64,000 nt of DNA from CBDBKE01 sp965218055. Its GTDB lineage: Bacteria; Acidobacteriota; Terriglobia; JAJPHL01; JAPKYU01. The notes under the pieces were generated by a model, which saw only the letters and a list, made by a program, of their open reading frames with translations, was not told the DNA's origin and made no database searches. Shown here piece after piece: positions 50,959 through 59,724 of the stretch. The translations under genes were made by a program, and so were the position numbers. Position 1 is the first letter of the stretch, and each line of letters begins with the position of its first letter. The stretch lies in assembly GCA_965218055.1 (NCBI GenBank), contig CBDCKA010000002.1, positions 2,480,001 to 2,544,000 on the forward strand. Reading direction: 5' to 3'.

Positions 50959-52965
50959 CTACCACCATCCAAAATCCTCATCCGAGACGAATCGGGTGAC
51001 CTTACGGTAGAGCGGTTCGCCCTTGCGGTAGTGCCCGCGCTGGTAGGAGGGAAAATACTTGCCCGGCGGGTCGATCCACACCACATCGTTGCCCCGCCGC
51101 ACGATCGTGTATTCGCTCCCCTGCAGACTAACCTTGTCGGTCCGTTCCCGGATCGGGAACTGCAGAGCCACCGTTTGCCCTTTTTCCGCCTTGCCCACGA
51201 GCGCGTAGCGCCCCTCGAAGGCCAGCTTCCGCGCCTTGCCGTCCACTTCGCACTCGACCTGATCCAGCGGGGCCCACTCCGGGATGCGCACCTCTACCTC
51301 GGCTCCCTGCTTCATTTTGACCTCCACCCGCCCCTCGTAGGGGATGTAACTGTCCACGTCGGCCCAGCGGCTGGCCCGATTCAGCAACAGATTGACCCTC
51401 AGTTTTCCCGCTTCGTAGTCCAGAATATTGCGCCAGACGTAATAGAGAGCACGCATGCCGTTGCTCGAGCAGCAGTTCATGATCGTGAACTCCTTCCGGC
51501 TCTTCTCGTGGTATGAGGCCCGGCCGACCCAATCGTTGGCCGAAGGCCATCCGCTGAAGGAGCCCAGCGTCCGCTCCAGTACCCGGTCAGTCGTGTACCG
51601 CCGTTCGCCCCAATCGGTTTTCTTGACGAGTTCGGAGGCCGGAATATGGCCGTCGCTCCGCCAGTCCGTGCTGGTGAGCTGCCCTTCGGCCAACTGGTTG
51701 CGTACCCAGCGGTCCGCGTCATCCCAGCGGTCGACGCCCTGACGGGATAGCATGATTGCGGCGATGACCATGTCGGAAACCTCGCAAATTTCCGAAGTGG
51801 CGCGTCTAGGCTTCTCAAAGACAAACTCGGGGAAAAAGCCCAGGATGGTGCTGCCCTGCGCCTCGGGAGACTTGGCCCACTCATAAGCCTTGAGTGCCCG
51901 ATCCAGCATCCACTTGTCGCCCAGGCGTTCGGCGACGCTGAGCGCGGCCATGATGTTTGTGACGTGGGTATGGAAGTGCCCAGCACGTCCCAGCCACATT
52001 TCAGCTGTGAAGTCGTCCAGGAATTTTCCGTGGTCATCGAAATAGTTCAGCGGCCCCATGTTATAGCGCATCATCTTGGCCGCCAGTTGGGTGGCCTCCG
52101 GGTCGCCGAGCGCCTGGTCGTACATCACCAGGTGGTACGCCACCCACGCCGACATCCCACCGACGATCTTCACCGGAGGCCGCTCCGGCTTGACCACTTT
52201 CTCCCCAGGCCCCATGAAGGGTTTGAAGTTGTACGCGACGTCCCCATCGACGATGATCGTCTTTTTGAACGCCTCGGCCAGCCGCCGCGCCGCGTCCTTC
52301 CAAGGTCCGGCCGGGTCCTTCTGCGCATAGAGGCAGAGCGCTCCCAGTGTACGGGCATTCCCGTAGCCGATGTGGCCGACCTGGGTGATGCCCGAGTCGC
52401 GGCCCGGCCATCCGCCGCCAGGATCAAACCGCTCAGCTAGCACATACGGGCGTCCTCCCGCGGGCAGGTAGAGCATCCCGTCGGGGCCCTGGTAGCGCAG
52501 GGTGTTCAGCAGCAAACCGCGCTCGGCCTCGGCACCCTGCTTGCTGCCGCTCATGGTCCGCAGCAGCGGAATCACTTCCAGGAATTTCCCCGCCACGTTC
52601 AGGTCCGAGGCGCCGGTGTGAAACATCACGGGCGGATCGGCCATGTGATAAACAAGGAAGTAGAGTTGATAGTCGCTGTTGGGATTCAACATGCCGGTCG
52701 CGGCGTTGATCGCCAGGCGTGCGCGCTCGGCCAAGTCCAGCGTGGCCGGGACCACCGCATCGTAGGATTGGCCCCGATACTCCGGCGTCTTGAACTTGGG
52801 AGGATTGGGATTGATGTACTCGATACGTCCCGGCGGCTTGGGATCGGGCACGCCCGCTGCCTGCTGCCCCGGCCCTCGTCCACTCGCCTCAGACCGAAAG
52901 ACAGATATCGAAAGAGCAACGCAGGCAACCACCACCACCGCCAACATGACCTTAAGGACTTTCAT
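50959..52965 (-). CDS. Secreted GH127-like glycosidase (six-hairpin fold)
   Basis: A 668-residue exported protein. Sec signal peptide (M-L-A-V-V-V-V-A-C-V-A-L-S-I-S-V), then a long helical (alpha/alpha)6-type domain with E-I-C (S-E-I-C-E-V-S-D-M) and C-C (M-N-C-C-S-S-N-G-M-R). In GH127 enzymes such as HypBA1 the corresponding Glu-x-Cys and Cys-Cys bind zinc and supply the Cys nucleophile. A beta-domain follows (E-V-R-I-P-E-W-A-P). It probably cleaves plant-type arabinose or related furanoside chains (inference). GGGAGG precedes the ATG. It is the upstream member of a tandem pair whose second gene is broken by IS30. Confidence 0.8.
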   Translation of the reverse strand: MKVLKVMLAVVVVACVALSISVFRSEASGRGPGQQAAGVPDPKPPGRIEYINPNPPKFKTPEYRGQSYDAVVPATLDLAERARLAINAATGMLNPNSDYQLYFLVYHMADPPVMFHTGASDLNVAGKFLEVIPLLRTMSGSKQGAEAERGLLLNTLRYQGPDGMLYLPAGGRPYVLAERFDPGGGWPGRDSGITQVGHIGYGNARTLGALCLYAQKDPAGPWKDAARRLAEAFKKTIIVDGDVAYNFKPFMGPGEKVVKPERPPVKIVGGMSAWVAYHLVMYDQALGDPEATQLAAKMMRYNMGPLNYFDDHGKFLDDFTAEMWLGRAGHFHTHVTNIMAALSVAERLGDKWMLDRALKAYEWAKSPEAQGSTILGFFPEFVFEKPRRATSEICEVSDMVIAAIMLSRQGVDRWDDADRWVRNQLAEGQLTSTDWRSDGHIPASELVKKTDWGERRYTTDRVLERTLGSFSGWPSANDWVGRASYHEKSRKEFTIMNCCSSNGMRALYYVWRNILDYEAGKLRVNLLLNRASRWADVDSYIPYEGRVEVKMKQGAEVEVRIPEWAPLDQVECEVDGKARKLAFEGRYALVGKAEKGQTVALQFPIRERTDKVSLQGSEYTIVRRGNDVVWIDPPGKYFPSYQRGHYRKGEPLYRKVTRFVSDEDFGWW

Positions 52966-53140
52966 TAGCCACCTCCCATCATGGTGGAATTTCAGCTATT
53001 GAACTTGTTCGCCGACCAGCCTACGCCCACCGCCCCGTCGCGTCAATCGCAGATCGCCATGGCCTTCTTCGGATGCCATTCCGGCTCGCTTTGGTCGTTC
53101 TGCGGACCGTTTAACTATGCTGCCACGCAGCCCACTTGGA

Positions 53141-53340
53141 TGTATAACGCGCTAACCGGACAAGTGCCCTCGTATCACGCAGTGACGCGGCCTCAAGGTG
53201 GGCACTTGTCCGGATAGCCGACTATACGACCAAGTGAAACCGGGATTGATCAAGCCTGCCCCGTTTGTGGCGACCTATCCGGTATTGATGGTGACAAGGC
53301 AGGCAACTATCTCGCCAGCACGCACCTCTTCAGAGCCCTA
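53141..53340 (+). repeat. Copy of the main dispersed repeat with a perfect 13-bp inverted repeat
   Basis: It contains CCGGACAAGTGCC (53156-53168) and its exact inverse GGCACTTGTCCGG (53201-53213), then ATAGCCGACTATACGACCAAGTG, CGGGATTGAT, CGACCTATCCGGTATTG and ATCTCGCCAGCAC, all shared with other copies. Here a hairpin of 13 pairs with a 32-base loop is possible. The rest of 52966-53411 holds no gene I can support. Confidence 0.6.
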
Positions 53341-53411
53341 AATCAAGCGATGAGAATACGGTCACCATCGCCGTCCGCTAGCCTTCCCCCCAGCCGGCTC
53401 CCAGCCCATCG

Positions 53412-53999
53412 TTGCCCGCTGCGCCCGTGCTAAGATCAAGCCTCTCAGGGGAGTCGTTTACGGACGCGGAGGGAGTGTTGTTGCTACGTGACGCACGCTG
53501 GCTCAACAGTAGCCTCAAGTGGCGACTCGCCATTGCCTGCCTGGCGATCCTGATTCCTTCCGCCTTTTTCCCTGGGGGGTGCCACGCGCAGGGCGTCATC
53601 ACCACCGTGGCGGGCAGTACCTTTGTCTTTCACCACCCAAGGCAGGCCGAGCATCCGACCGCAGCATTTGATCCCGCCCGTCGGGAGACCACCCGCGAAT
53701 ATCTGAGCGCCTCGGCTTCTCTCCGGGAATCCGAGAAGAAGGTTTGCCTGACTTTGGTCAATCAACATCTGACCGAGCCCTTGGAAGTGGAAATTCACCT
53801 GGCAGGGCTCGAAGGCGCTGGGGTTCAAGGAGGCGTGCTCCGCGAGTCGACCTCGGGAAACGTGCGCGATGAGAACACCTTTGAGAAACGAGGCGCGGTC
53901 GCGCCGCCGAGCCAAAAGCAGGTCTCCTTCCACGGAAACAAGTTCACCCATATCATCCCGGCCCATTGCGTGCAGACTTTGTTGCTGGAGGTGGCCTAG
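53412..53999 (+). pseudogene. Chimeric open frame: signal peptide plus GH51 C-terminal fragment
   Basis: Up to 195 codons. The first part holds a hydrophobic stretch (L-A-I-A-C-L-A-I-L-I-P-S-A-F-F) and H-A-Q-G-V-I-T-T-V-A-G-S, the usual opening of NHL-repeat proteins. The last 90 codons (V-N-Q-H-L-T-E-P-L-E-V-E-I-H-L, then N-T-F-E-K-R-G-A-V-A-P, then I-I-P-A-H-C-V-Q-T-L) match the C-terminal domain of GH51 alpha-L-arabinofuranosidases. No catalytic domain is present. It appears to be a fusion of two unrelated gene ends made by deletion. Confidence 0.7.
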
Positions 54000-54067
54000 C
54001 GACACAAGAAACGCCCCTGGGAAGTTGCCCGGAAAGCGGGCGGTTGTGAATAGAGTCATTCGCTGAA

Positions 54068-54175
54068 GTGAGTGGTGAGGGCGGCATGGGGGTCGTTTAC
54101 AAGGCCGAAGACAGCCGCCTAGGCCGCCCGGTCGCTCTGAAGATGCTGCTGCCTGAGTCGGTCGCCGAACCCACG
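54068..54175 (+). pseudogene. N-lobe fragment of a Ser/Thr protein kinase
   Basis: The frame reads G-E-G-G-M-G-V-V-Y-K-A-E-D-S-R-L-G-R followed by V-A-L-K-M-L-L-P, the glycine-rich ATP loop and the VALK lysine of bacterial PknB-type kinases. Only about 35 codons remain; the catalytic loop is absent and similarity stops near 54175. Confidence 0.75.
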
Positions 54176-54515
54176 CTGCGCCCAAGAACCGCTCCAGACG
54201 TACTTCTGAGGACATTGGCTTGTTTTTGGCCTGCTGGCAGGTTTCCGGGTCATGTCTGTATCCTGAGGTTGTGAGCTTCCCTGTGCGATGGTCCTTGGCA
54301 ATGCACATTTGGCTAAGCGTCCACCAATAGTATTGTGGGCATGCTGGTGGTTTATTGAGATATTGCACTTCACTCGTGTGAACCAGGCCATTGAGACATC
54401 TGCCATTGTATTTGAACTGACCCACCACACCGGGCACGCCTTCCCCGATCAGTTTTCTCTGATGGGGGCGAATGGACTCATCGATTTGGGAGATAGCTCC
54501 GGTGTGTACCAACAA

Positions 54516-54801
54516 TCATTTGTTTTCCCGCATGACTGTATGTCGGTACAGATCCGGTGCCGAGGGTGCCATGGCCCTACCCCTGGCTTCGTCCGTCCAC
54601 CACCAAAAGCCATCCGACGGCTGACTGATAACATCGGCACCTCGTGGATTGATGTTGGTGAACCTATTTTCAAGCCGCTTAAATGTTTCATCGGCTTGCG
54701 CAGACACCGATGTACCAATACCAATCACACTGACAATGAGAAAGATAAATGGCTTCAAATAGTATCTTGGTTGAGTGGAACTAAGGTGGTGGGTTTTCAT
54801 T
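54516..54801 (-). CDS. Small secreted hypothetical protein, possibly interrupted by an in-frame TGA
   Basis: The ATG at 54801 has AAAGG and AGGAGG just upstream. It opens a signal peptide (F-I-F-L-I-V-S-V-I-G-I-G-T-S-V-S-A-Q-A) and a mature part with F-W-W-W-T-D-E. It ends at TGA 54516-54518 after 94 codons, yet the same frame continues with protein-like text (L-L-V-H-T-G-A-I-S-Q-I-D-E, then P-Q-Y-Y-W-W-T-L-S-Q-M-C-I) to about 54190. The gene is less GC-rich than its surroundings. I do not recognise the family. It may be a nonsense-mutated longer gene. Confidence 0.55.
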
Positions 54802-54936
54802 CCTTTCGTTCCTCCTGAGGGTGATGCAGAGGAGAAAATGCGGAACCAAAAAGGATAGCGCAGGATAGCGCACATCAAGACCCAGGTGGCCCAGCGCCTT
54901 GCCAATCATGGGAATGGGCCCCTCTTCCCGGACACC

Positions 54937-55019
54937 CTACGCCCCACCCGTAGGCAAGTCAACGTGGCGACCCTGACAGTGCCTGAGGTCTTCCGCCTGC
55001 CCCACTGCTGGAGTCCAGC
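54937..55019 (+). repeat. Second dispersed repeat family, copy 2
   Basis: Same orientation as the copy at 26945-27030, with shared GGCAAGTCAACGTGGCGACC and flanking segments. The adjoining minus-strand frame up to 55150 reads Q-I-D-P-P-G-G-Q-V-R-V, then D-L-S-I-H-F-V-H-N-S-F, which looks like a piece of real protein, though I cannot identify it. Confidence 0.45.
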
Positions 55020-55274
55020 CGGGATAAAGCAGCTCCACCCCGCCGGCCTTTGAATTCGCGGAATGAGTTGTGGACGAAGTGGATGGAGAGATCGCGGGGG
55101 TCCACACGTACCTGGCCGCCGGGAGGATCTATCTGGCATAATTGGTCCATCCGTGTCTGAAGCGCCAGGCTCTGGAGACTAAGTGTCGGGACGCGAGAGA
55201 CTCACAAACGCGTTTTTCGACACTGCCACGTGTGCACGGACTGGGGGGACCGTCGGTTCGTGGTAGGTGTCGTG

Positions 55275-56378
55275 ATGAATGGAACAACTTTGACCATGCA
55301 ACTTAGCAAAACCACTATCCCTTTCCTGCTGATAACGGCGTTGCTGTCTTCATGCGGAACTCCGAAAGCACCCGAGGAGGCTACCGCTCCGGCTGAGGAA
55401 GGCATTGTCCCGGCCGAAGCTAAGTTGGAACACCTTTTCACACGAACAGCCGACATCAAGGGAGGACTGACAGAAGGGCCGGCGGTGGCACCCGACGGCA
55501 GCATCTATTTCTCGGACATCGCCTTCGGAGAAGACAAAGGCATGATCCTGCGCTTCGACCCGAAAACGGGCGAAACCACTGTCTTTGCCAGAGACAGCCA
55601 CAAGTCGAATGGGCTAGCCTTCGACGCCGAGGGTCACTTGATCGCCGCCGAGGGGTCCGACTACGGCGGCCGGCAGATTTCGCGCTGGAACGTTGAAACC
55701 GGCAAGCGCACAACATTGGCGGACAACTACGAGGGCAAGAAGTTTAACGCGCCCAACGACCTCGCTATCGACAGCCAGGGACGCGTCTACTTCAGCGATC
55801 CGCGATACCTGGGCCCGGAAACCCGCGATCTCGACTACTTCGCTATTTTCCGGGTCGACAAAGATGGGAGGGTCATCGAAATTACCCGTGAGGTAGCCAA
55901 ACCGAATGGTGTGACCCTTAGCCCGGATGAGAAAACGCTTTACGCAGCCGACCACGACAACGGGAGTGAGCATGTCGCCAATCCTAATGCGCCGCCCGGA
56001 ACGCCGGGACCGATGAAAGTCTATGCTTTCCCACTCGGCCCCGATGGTTTGGTATCGGGCGAACGGAAGACCCTAGCGGACTTTGAAGACCAATCCGGCT
56101 GCGACGGCATGACGGTGGACGAGAAAGGAAACATCTATTTGACGGTCCGTAGCGCGAAACGCCCCGGGGTAATGATCATAAATCCCGAAGGCGAAGAACT
56201 CGGGTTCATCCCCACGGGTCCGCCCCACCAAGAAGGCGCGGAGAAACAAGTGGGCTTGCCAAGCAATGTCGAATTCGGCATCGGCGAAGAGGTGAACGTG
56301 CTCTACGTGACCGTCGACACCAGCCTTTACCGGGTCCGGCTAAACGTTAGAGGCTACCATCCGCACCACGCGCAGTAG
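55275..56378 (+). CDS. SMP-30/gluconolactonase/LRE-family lipoprotein
   Basis: A 367-residue six-bladed beta-propeller with a lipoprotein signal (L-L-I-T-A-L-L-S-S-C), so anchored in a membrane facing the periplasm. Divalent-metal residues of the SMP-30 family are recognisable: Glu in L-T-E-G-P-A-V, Asn in N-A-P-N-D-L-A-I-D and Asp in G-C-D-G-M-T-V-D. Members hydrolyse sugar lactones or related esters. The start could also be 55296. It stands alone among fragments and repeats, but appears intact. Confidence 0.88.
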   Translation: MNGTTLTMQLSKTTIPFLLITALLSSCGTPKAPEEATAPAEEGIVPAEAKLEHLFTRTADIKGGLTEGPAVAPDGSIYFSDIAFGEDKGMILRFDPKTGETTVFARDSHKSNGLAFDAEGHLIAAEGSDYGGRQISRWNVETGKRTTLADNYEGKKFNAPNDLAIDSQGRVYFSDPRYLGPETRDLDYFAIFRVDKDGRVIEITREVAKPNGVTLSPDEKTLYAADHDNGSEHVANPNAPPGTPGPMKVYAFPLGPDGLVSGERKTLADFEDQSGCDGMTVDEKGNIYLTVRSAKRPGVMIINPEGEELGFIPTGPPHQEGAEKQVGLPSNVEFGIGEEVNVLYVTVDTSLYRVRLNVRGYHPHHAQ

Positions 56379-56589
56379 TGTGGCGAATGACGAAGCTTGC
56401 ACCCCCGAGCCGATAAGGGAAGTCCAGAAACCCATGGCAGCGGATTGGCTGCTGCTGTGGGTCCGTCTGTGCGTGTGCCCGGCTGAAAAATTTCCCCGTC
56501 GAGCGCCGCGTGGGGCTGTTGCAATCCACCAAGAAGCGCGCCCCAAGAAAGGTGGGGCAGGTCCTCCCGGGTCCTGTCTGGCCTCTGTC

Positions 56590-56766
56590 ACTCGGAAGCT
56601 AGGCGGGACCTATCCACTCTCAGCTATTAAAATGACGCTGCCTCCAGGTAGGCACTTGTCCGGTTAGCCGACTACACGCCCAAGTGACCGCTGACGTTAG
56701 ACGAGGAGCGGCAAAGCGCTACGATAGTTTCTGAGTTGCCGACTATTCGGGAGTTGGCAGCCGGAC
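56590..56766 (+). repeat. Copy of the main dispersed repeat, joined to an IS1380 fragment
   Basis: GGACCTATCCACTCTCAGCTATT, GACGCTGCCTCCAGGTAGGC and ACTTGTCCGGTTAGCCGACTAC match the copies at 27.1 and 47.5 kb. A separate piece, GCCGACTATTCGGGAG then TTGGCAGCCGGAC (56738-56766), is the inverse of 27094-27122. Immediately after it the IS1380 transposase fragment begins, so this repeat may be linked to IS1380-like elements or may simply be a favoured junction. Confidence 0.55.
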
Positions 56767-56979
56767 GGCTTGGGGAACCTGTGGCGACGGCTGGTATTGC
56801 CGCAGCGGATCGGGAACTGGTCCTTGACGAGCCTCCAGCAACGGCTGGTCAAGACAGGCGGGCGGCTGGTGAAACATGCCCGGTATTGTTGGCTACTGTT
56901 GGCAGAGAGCCATCTGACACGGCGGCTGTTCGGAGTGATGGTGAGGCGGATAGATGGGCTGCCGCTTCCGTCGGGATAG
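56767..56979 (+). pseudogene. C-terminal fragment of an IS1380-family transposase
   Basis: The frame ending in TAG at 56977-56979 reads G-N-L-W-R-R-L-V-L-P, then S-L-T-S-L-Q-Q-R-L-V-K-T-G-G-R-L and L-T-R-R-L-F-G. This is the conserved C-terminus of IS1380 (DDE group 1) transposases. The upstream catalytic part is missing. No gene is seen in 56980-57273, which may hold the right end of the same element. Confidence 0.8.
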
Positions 56980-57273
56980 CTCAGGTTGTGGCAGCACCCA
57001 AGAAAACGATTCCGATATCCCCAGGAATGGAGAGGTGTCTGAAAAAGCTGGTTCTGGAAGCCGAGACGACGAGCTTTCAGGACCCGGCGAGGACCGCTCG
57101 CAGCCCCCAGAGAGAAGAACTGTGCTGGAAGGGCTCAGTTGGAGGCCAATGGGTGTAGACTCACGAGTCCCAGGGCCAAAAAACTAATTCCGGATCAGTT
57201 GGGTCGAAGGTGGCTAGCGGGTCAATGGCTTTCACTCCTTCAGGGGAGAATTTCAGCGCCATCCCACCTGCCG

Positions 57274-58380
57274 TTAGCTCTCTTTGGATAGGGATTTGGA
57301 AGGAGCAAGCGGACGCATAGCGGCCGGCGCTTTGCTCACCTGGCGGCCTTTCCTCACTGCAGAACGCAGCATCGCGCTTGCCGTGTAAACAACTACCAAC
57401 ACAACCAACCACCGTACTACCGTCAGCGGAAGCGACTTGACAATGAAGGCGGCAATCAGGACGGCTGGCATGCCGCCTAAAGTCAGGCCGAGCGCGGGCC
57501 GAAGGCTGTACCTTTGTTTGCGGATGAATCGAATGCTGCCCACTGGCATCAGGAATGCACAAGAGCCCATCATAATCGGAAAGGCCACCTTAGGGTTCAT
57601 CCCCAAGAGACTCACCAGGATCATGCAGGGGGCATAAAGCCCAATGCCCAGCGTCATGAGTGCACCCAGAACGAAGTTGCCTACTAGTCCCGCCGCCAGG
57701 CGCAAACCCTGGAGGCTCAGGGTCTCGCCGCCCGCGGGGAACAGGTCCAGGTTGGACATCAGAAAAAAGGTGGCGGCCGCTAGCAGGGCCATGCCCATCC
57801 CGATCTGAACCCTCCGGCGCGGCCATGCCGCCACGATCCCGGCGCCCAGCCAGGCCCCGGTGACAGAGGCGCCAATCATCAGGACCAGGGTAGTCATGTG
57901 GACTTCCACGATGGCCATGAAGATGAAGGCCTGGATAATGACGGGGAAGGTGTGACCGACGTTCAGTGTTCCGGGAATGCGCTCATCGGGAACCAACTTG
58001 CGCAGCTTGAAGATCGAGGTGGTTGGCGCGAACGAACCGATGCCTAAGGTGTCAAAGAAGTTGGTAATAAAGCCAATGCCGGTCTCCAACAGTGTCGGCG
58101 CTCCTGCCCCCCCGCGCAAGTCCTCTGAATCACGGATGCGGTGGGCCTTCCTGACCTCCATGATCCACGAGAACAAGTAAATGGCTGTTAGGAATCCAAG
58201 GGCGATGAAAAGGACAGCTTTGAGGCTCAGAGTGCGAGGAACTCTACTACACTCATGACCAAAGAACAATGGTGCGACCCGTTTGTCGGATTCTCTGCTG
58301 AAAGTTGTGATGAGGAATAGGTGGGTGCTTCGGAGTATCTCCGTCCGGGAAGGAGTAGCGCCGACACACGCTTCCCACAC
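57274..58380 (-). CDS. TauE/SafE-type membrane permease
   Basis: A 368-codon frame encoding a membrane protein with about eight helices and G-I-G-S-F-A-P-T, then G-A-S-V-T-G-A-W-L-G-A-G and G-N-F-V-L-G-A-L-M-T-L-G-I-G-L-Y-A-P. The duplicated half-structure and these glycine-rich motifs are typical of the TauE/SafE sulfite or organosulfonate exporter family. The first 50 residues are not family-like and contain no membrane helix, so the true start may be downstream (near L-S-L-K-A-V-L-F) with a non-ATG codon, or the 5' end has been replaced. Substrate unknown. Confidence 0.75.
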   Translation of the reverse strand: MWEACVGATPSRTEILRSTHLFLITTFSRESDKRVAPLFFGHECSRVPRTLSLKAVLFIALGFLTAIYLFSWIMEVRKAHRIRDSEDLRGGAGAPTLLETGIGFITNFFDTLGIGSFAPTTSIFKLRKLVPDERIPGTLNVGHTFPVIIQAFIFMAIVEVHMTTLVLMIGASVTGAWLGAGIVAAWPRRRVQIGMGMALLAAATFFLMSNLDLFPAGGETLSLQGLRLAAGLVGNFVLGALMTLGIGLYAPCMILVSLLGMNPKVAFPIMMGSCAFLMPVGSIRFIRKQRYSLRPALGLTLGGMPAVLIAAFIVKSLPLTVVRWLVVLVVVYTASAMLRSAVRKGRQVSKAPAAMRPLAPSKSLSKES

Positions 58381-58604
58381 ATTGTTTCACTGAGGTAGCA
58401 GCACAGGATGGCGATGCATCGGGTTTAAGAGGTCCAGGCAACGAGAAATGCTCCCTCGGTGGACGGCAACTGGACGATCACCGCCGCCAAGACTCAGGGG
58501 ATTACGTGCTCATAAAGGCCCAAACCTCTATAAACGTTTTCTGGCCTGATGATGTTCCGCGCGGACGCCGCAGCTTTCGGCTGGTGACGGTGATTAACGA
58601 CTAG
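58381..58604. other. Intergenic region without recognisable content
   Basis: Between the permease gene and the protease fragment I see no gene, repeat or RNA that can be supported. Confidence 0.3.
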
Positions 58605-58805
58605 ATTGTCAAGATCCCTGGTCTTGATCTCCCTAGCCTAGAGGTTGGCAACTCAAACCAAATTCGGCCTGGCGAGCCGGTCATGCTGCTTGGAAGCGCA
58701 CGAGGGCTCCGAGGGGCAATCACCACAGGGGTGGTAAGCGGCATTCGCGACCTCCCCCAGGGTTTCAACTCGAATAGTTCGTCTCTCCGGCCGGTCCCCA
58801 TCTAA
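58605..58805 (+). pseudogene. Fragment of a trypsin-like (HtrA-type) serine protease
   Basis: The frame reads I-V-K-I-P-G-L-D-L-P-S-L-E-V-G-N, then G-E-P-V-M-L-L-G, then G-L-R-G-A-I-T-T-G-V-V-S-G-I-R-D-L. This matches the middle of DegP/HtrA-like protease domains just before the catalytic Ser. A stop (TAG) precedes it and the Ser region is missing. Clearly a remnant. Confidence 0.7.
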
Positions 58806-58844
58806 GTTTTACCATGTAGAGGCAGGACCTCCCGCCAGCAAGCC

Positions 58845-59540
58845 CTAATGGATCCGACGCGTGAAATATTCCTTAGCCTTCCGGATTTCCTCCAGCAGGG
58901 CCGTACGATTCTTGCGGAGGAGGCCCTCTTCGACAATGTCCCCAGAACACCGTTCCAGTTTCTTGGCCAAGATCTCAATCTGATCCTCAGCCAACCGGGA
59001 TTCCAAATCTTGCAGCCGGGCCAGCCACGTACGAGCCAAAGCCTTGGCCCGGGGATGGGCCGAGAGAGGAGATGCACCTTTCAGGATTACATAAACCGGA
59101 GCCGAATGAGCCTCCGACGTCGGGCGCATGGTGCCGTGGATAATATTGCCCGTGGGATCTGTTTCGCCCAGCGTGTTCAAACTGGAACCGGATCTCAGCC
59201 GACCTCCCTGTTCTCGGGAAGCTTCGCAACACCTGCCCGTTTTCAATGACCGCAAGACGTTCTAGGTCATCCCAGGTGGGATCAAAGCGCACAGCTCCTT
59301 CTAGCAGCACCGAGCCGGGCTGGCCAAGCGTCACTTCTTCCCCCATCTGCTTGCCATTGACACGGAACTCAAGGATCGGTCCATTGGTCACAAACGTCTG
59401 GCCTCTACGGACCCCCTCCAGCCAATTCTTGTAAGTGAAAGGACCTTCGACTTTCGTATAGAATCGCTCGCTCCCAGGTATAGTTGCGTGTCCGCAAGGA
59501 TAGTCCGTATGCCGCAAGCTTCGGATGTAATTGCTCACCT
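58845..59540 (-). pseudogene. CehA/McbA-type metallohydrolase, C-terminal part, frameshifted
   Basis: The 5' portion (minus strand, about 59540-59230) reads H-T-D-Y-P-C-G, then G-P-F-T-Y-K-N-W-L-E-G-V-R-R-G-Q-T-F-V-T-N-G-P-I-L, characteristic of CehA/McbA-family PHP-type hydrolases. Around 59170-59250 the reading frame shifts by one. The second frame gives H-S-A-P-V-Y-V-I-L-K-G and a helical tail ending at 58845. The N-terminal catalytic half is missing. Both truncation and frameshift mark it as dead. Confidence 0.75.
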
Positions 59541-59696
59541 TCGACCTTCGGGCACCTGGGTGCCACTGGAACCATCGCCTGGGCGGACCCGCAGAAAGAC
59601 CTGATTTGCGTGCTCCTGACAGCACTACCGCTGGAAGTATCCAGGCAAACGGTGCTGGAACCAGTGTGCCACCTCGTCTCAGAGTCTGCAATCTAA
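59541..59696 (+). pseudogene. C-terminal fragment of a serine hydrolase (beta-lactamase-related)
   Basis: The plus-strand frame ending at TAA 59694-59696 reads F-G-H-L-G-A-T-G-T-I-A-W-A-D-P then D-L-I-C-V-L-L-T, the H-x-G-xx-G motif region near the C-terminus of class C beta-lactamase-like hydrolases. Upstream the frame is unrelated. It abuts, on the opposite strand, the CehA-type fragment. Confidence 0.75.
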
Positions 59697-59724
59697 GGTT
59701 GCGCCACCCGGCTCCACGGGCATT

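Noticed and set aside
52981..53217. 78-codon plus-strand frame next to the glycosidase gene
   Set aside because: It runs into the dispersed repeat, has no ribosome-binding site and no similarity.
53484..54150. 343-codon minus-strand frame across the GH51 fragment
   Set aside because: Only its first part (above about 54190) looks protein-like; the rest is the shadow of the plus-strand GH51 and kinase fragments.
54840..54930. Minus-strand I-G-K-A-L-G-H-L resembling a tyrosine recombinase box
   Set aside because: Eight residues without catalytic Arg or Tyr context are not enough.
56691..56705. GTTAGAC near 56696 as an attC core
   Set aside because: It matches GTTRRRY, but no partner box or stem was found around it.
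57161..57273. Minus-strand peptide reading F-S-P-E-G-V-K-A-I-D-P-L-A-T-F-D-P-T-D
   Set aside because: It looks protein-like but is only about 35 codons, out of frame with the permease gene and not recognisable.
58987..59691. 234-codon minus-strand frame as an intact gene
   Set aside because: The first 50 codons are antisense to the serine hydrolase fragment, and the conserved part changes frame; it is a pseudogene piece.
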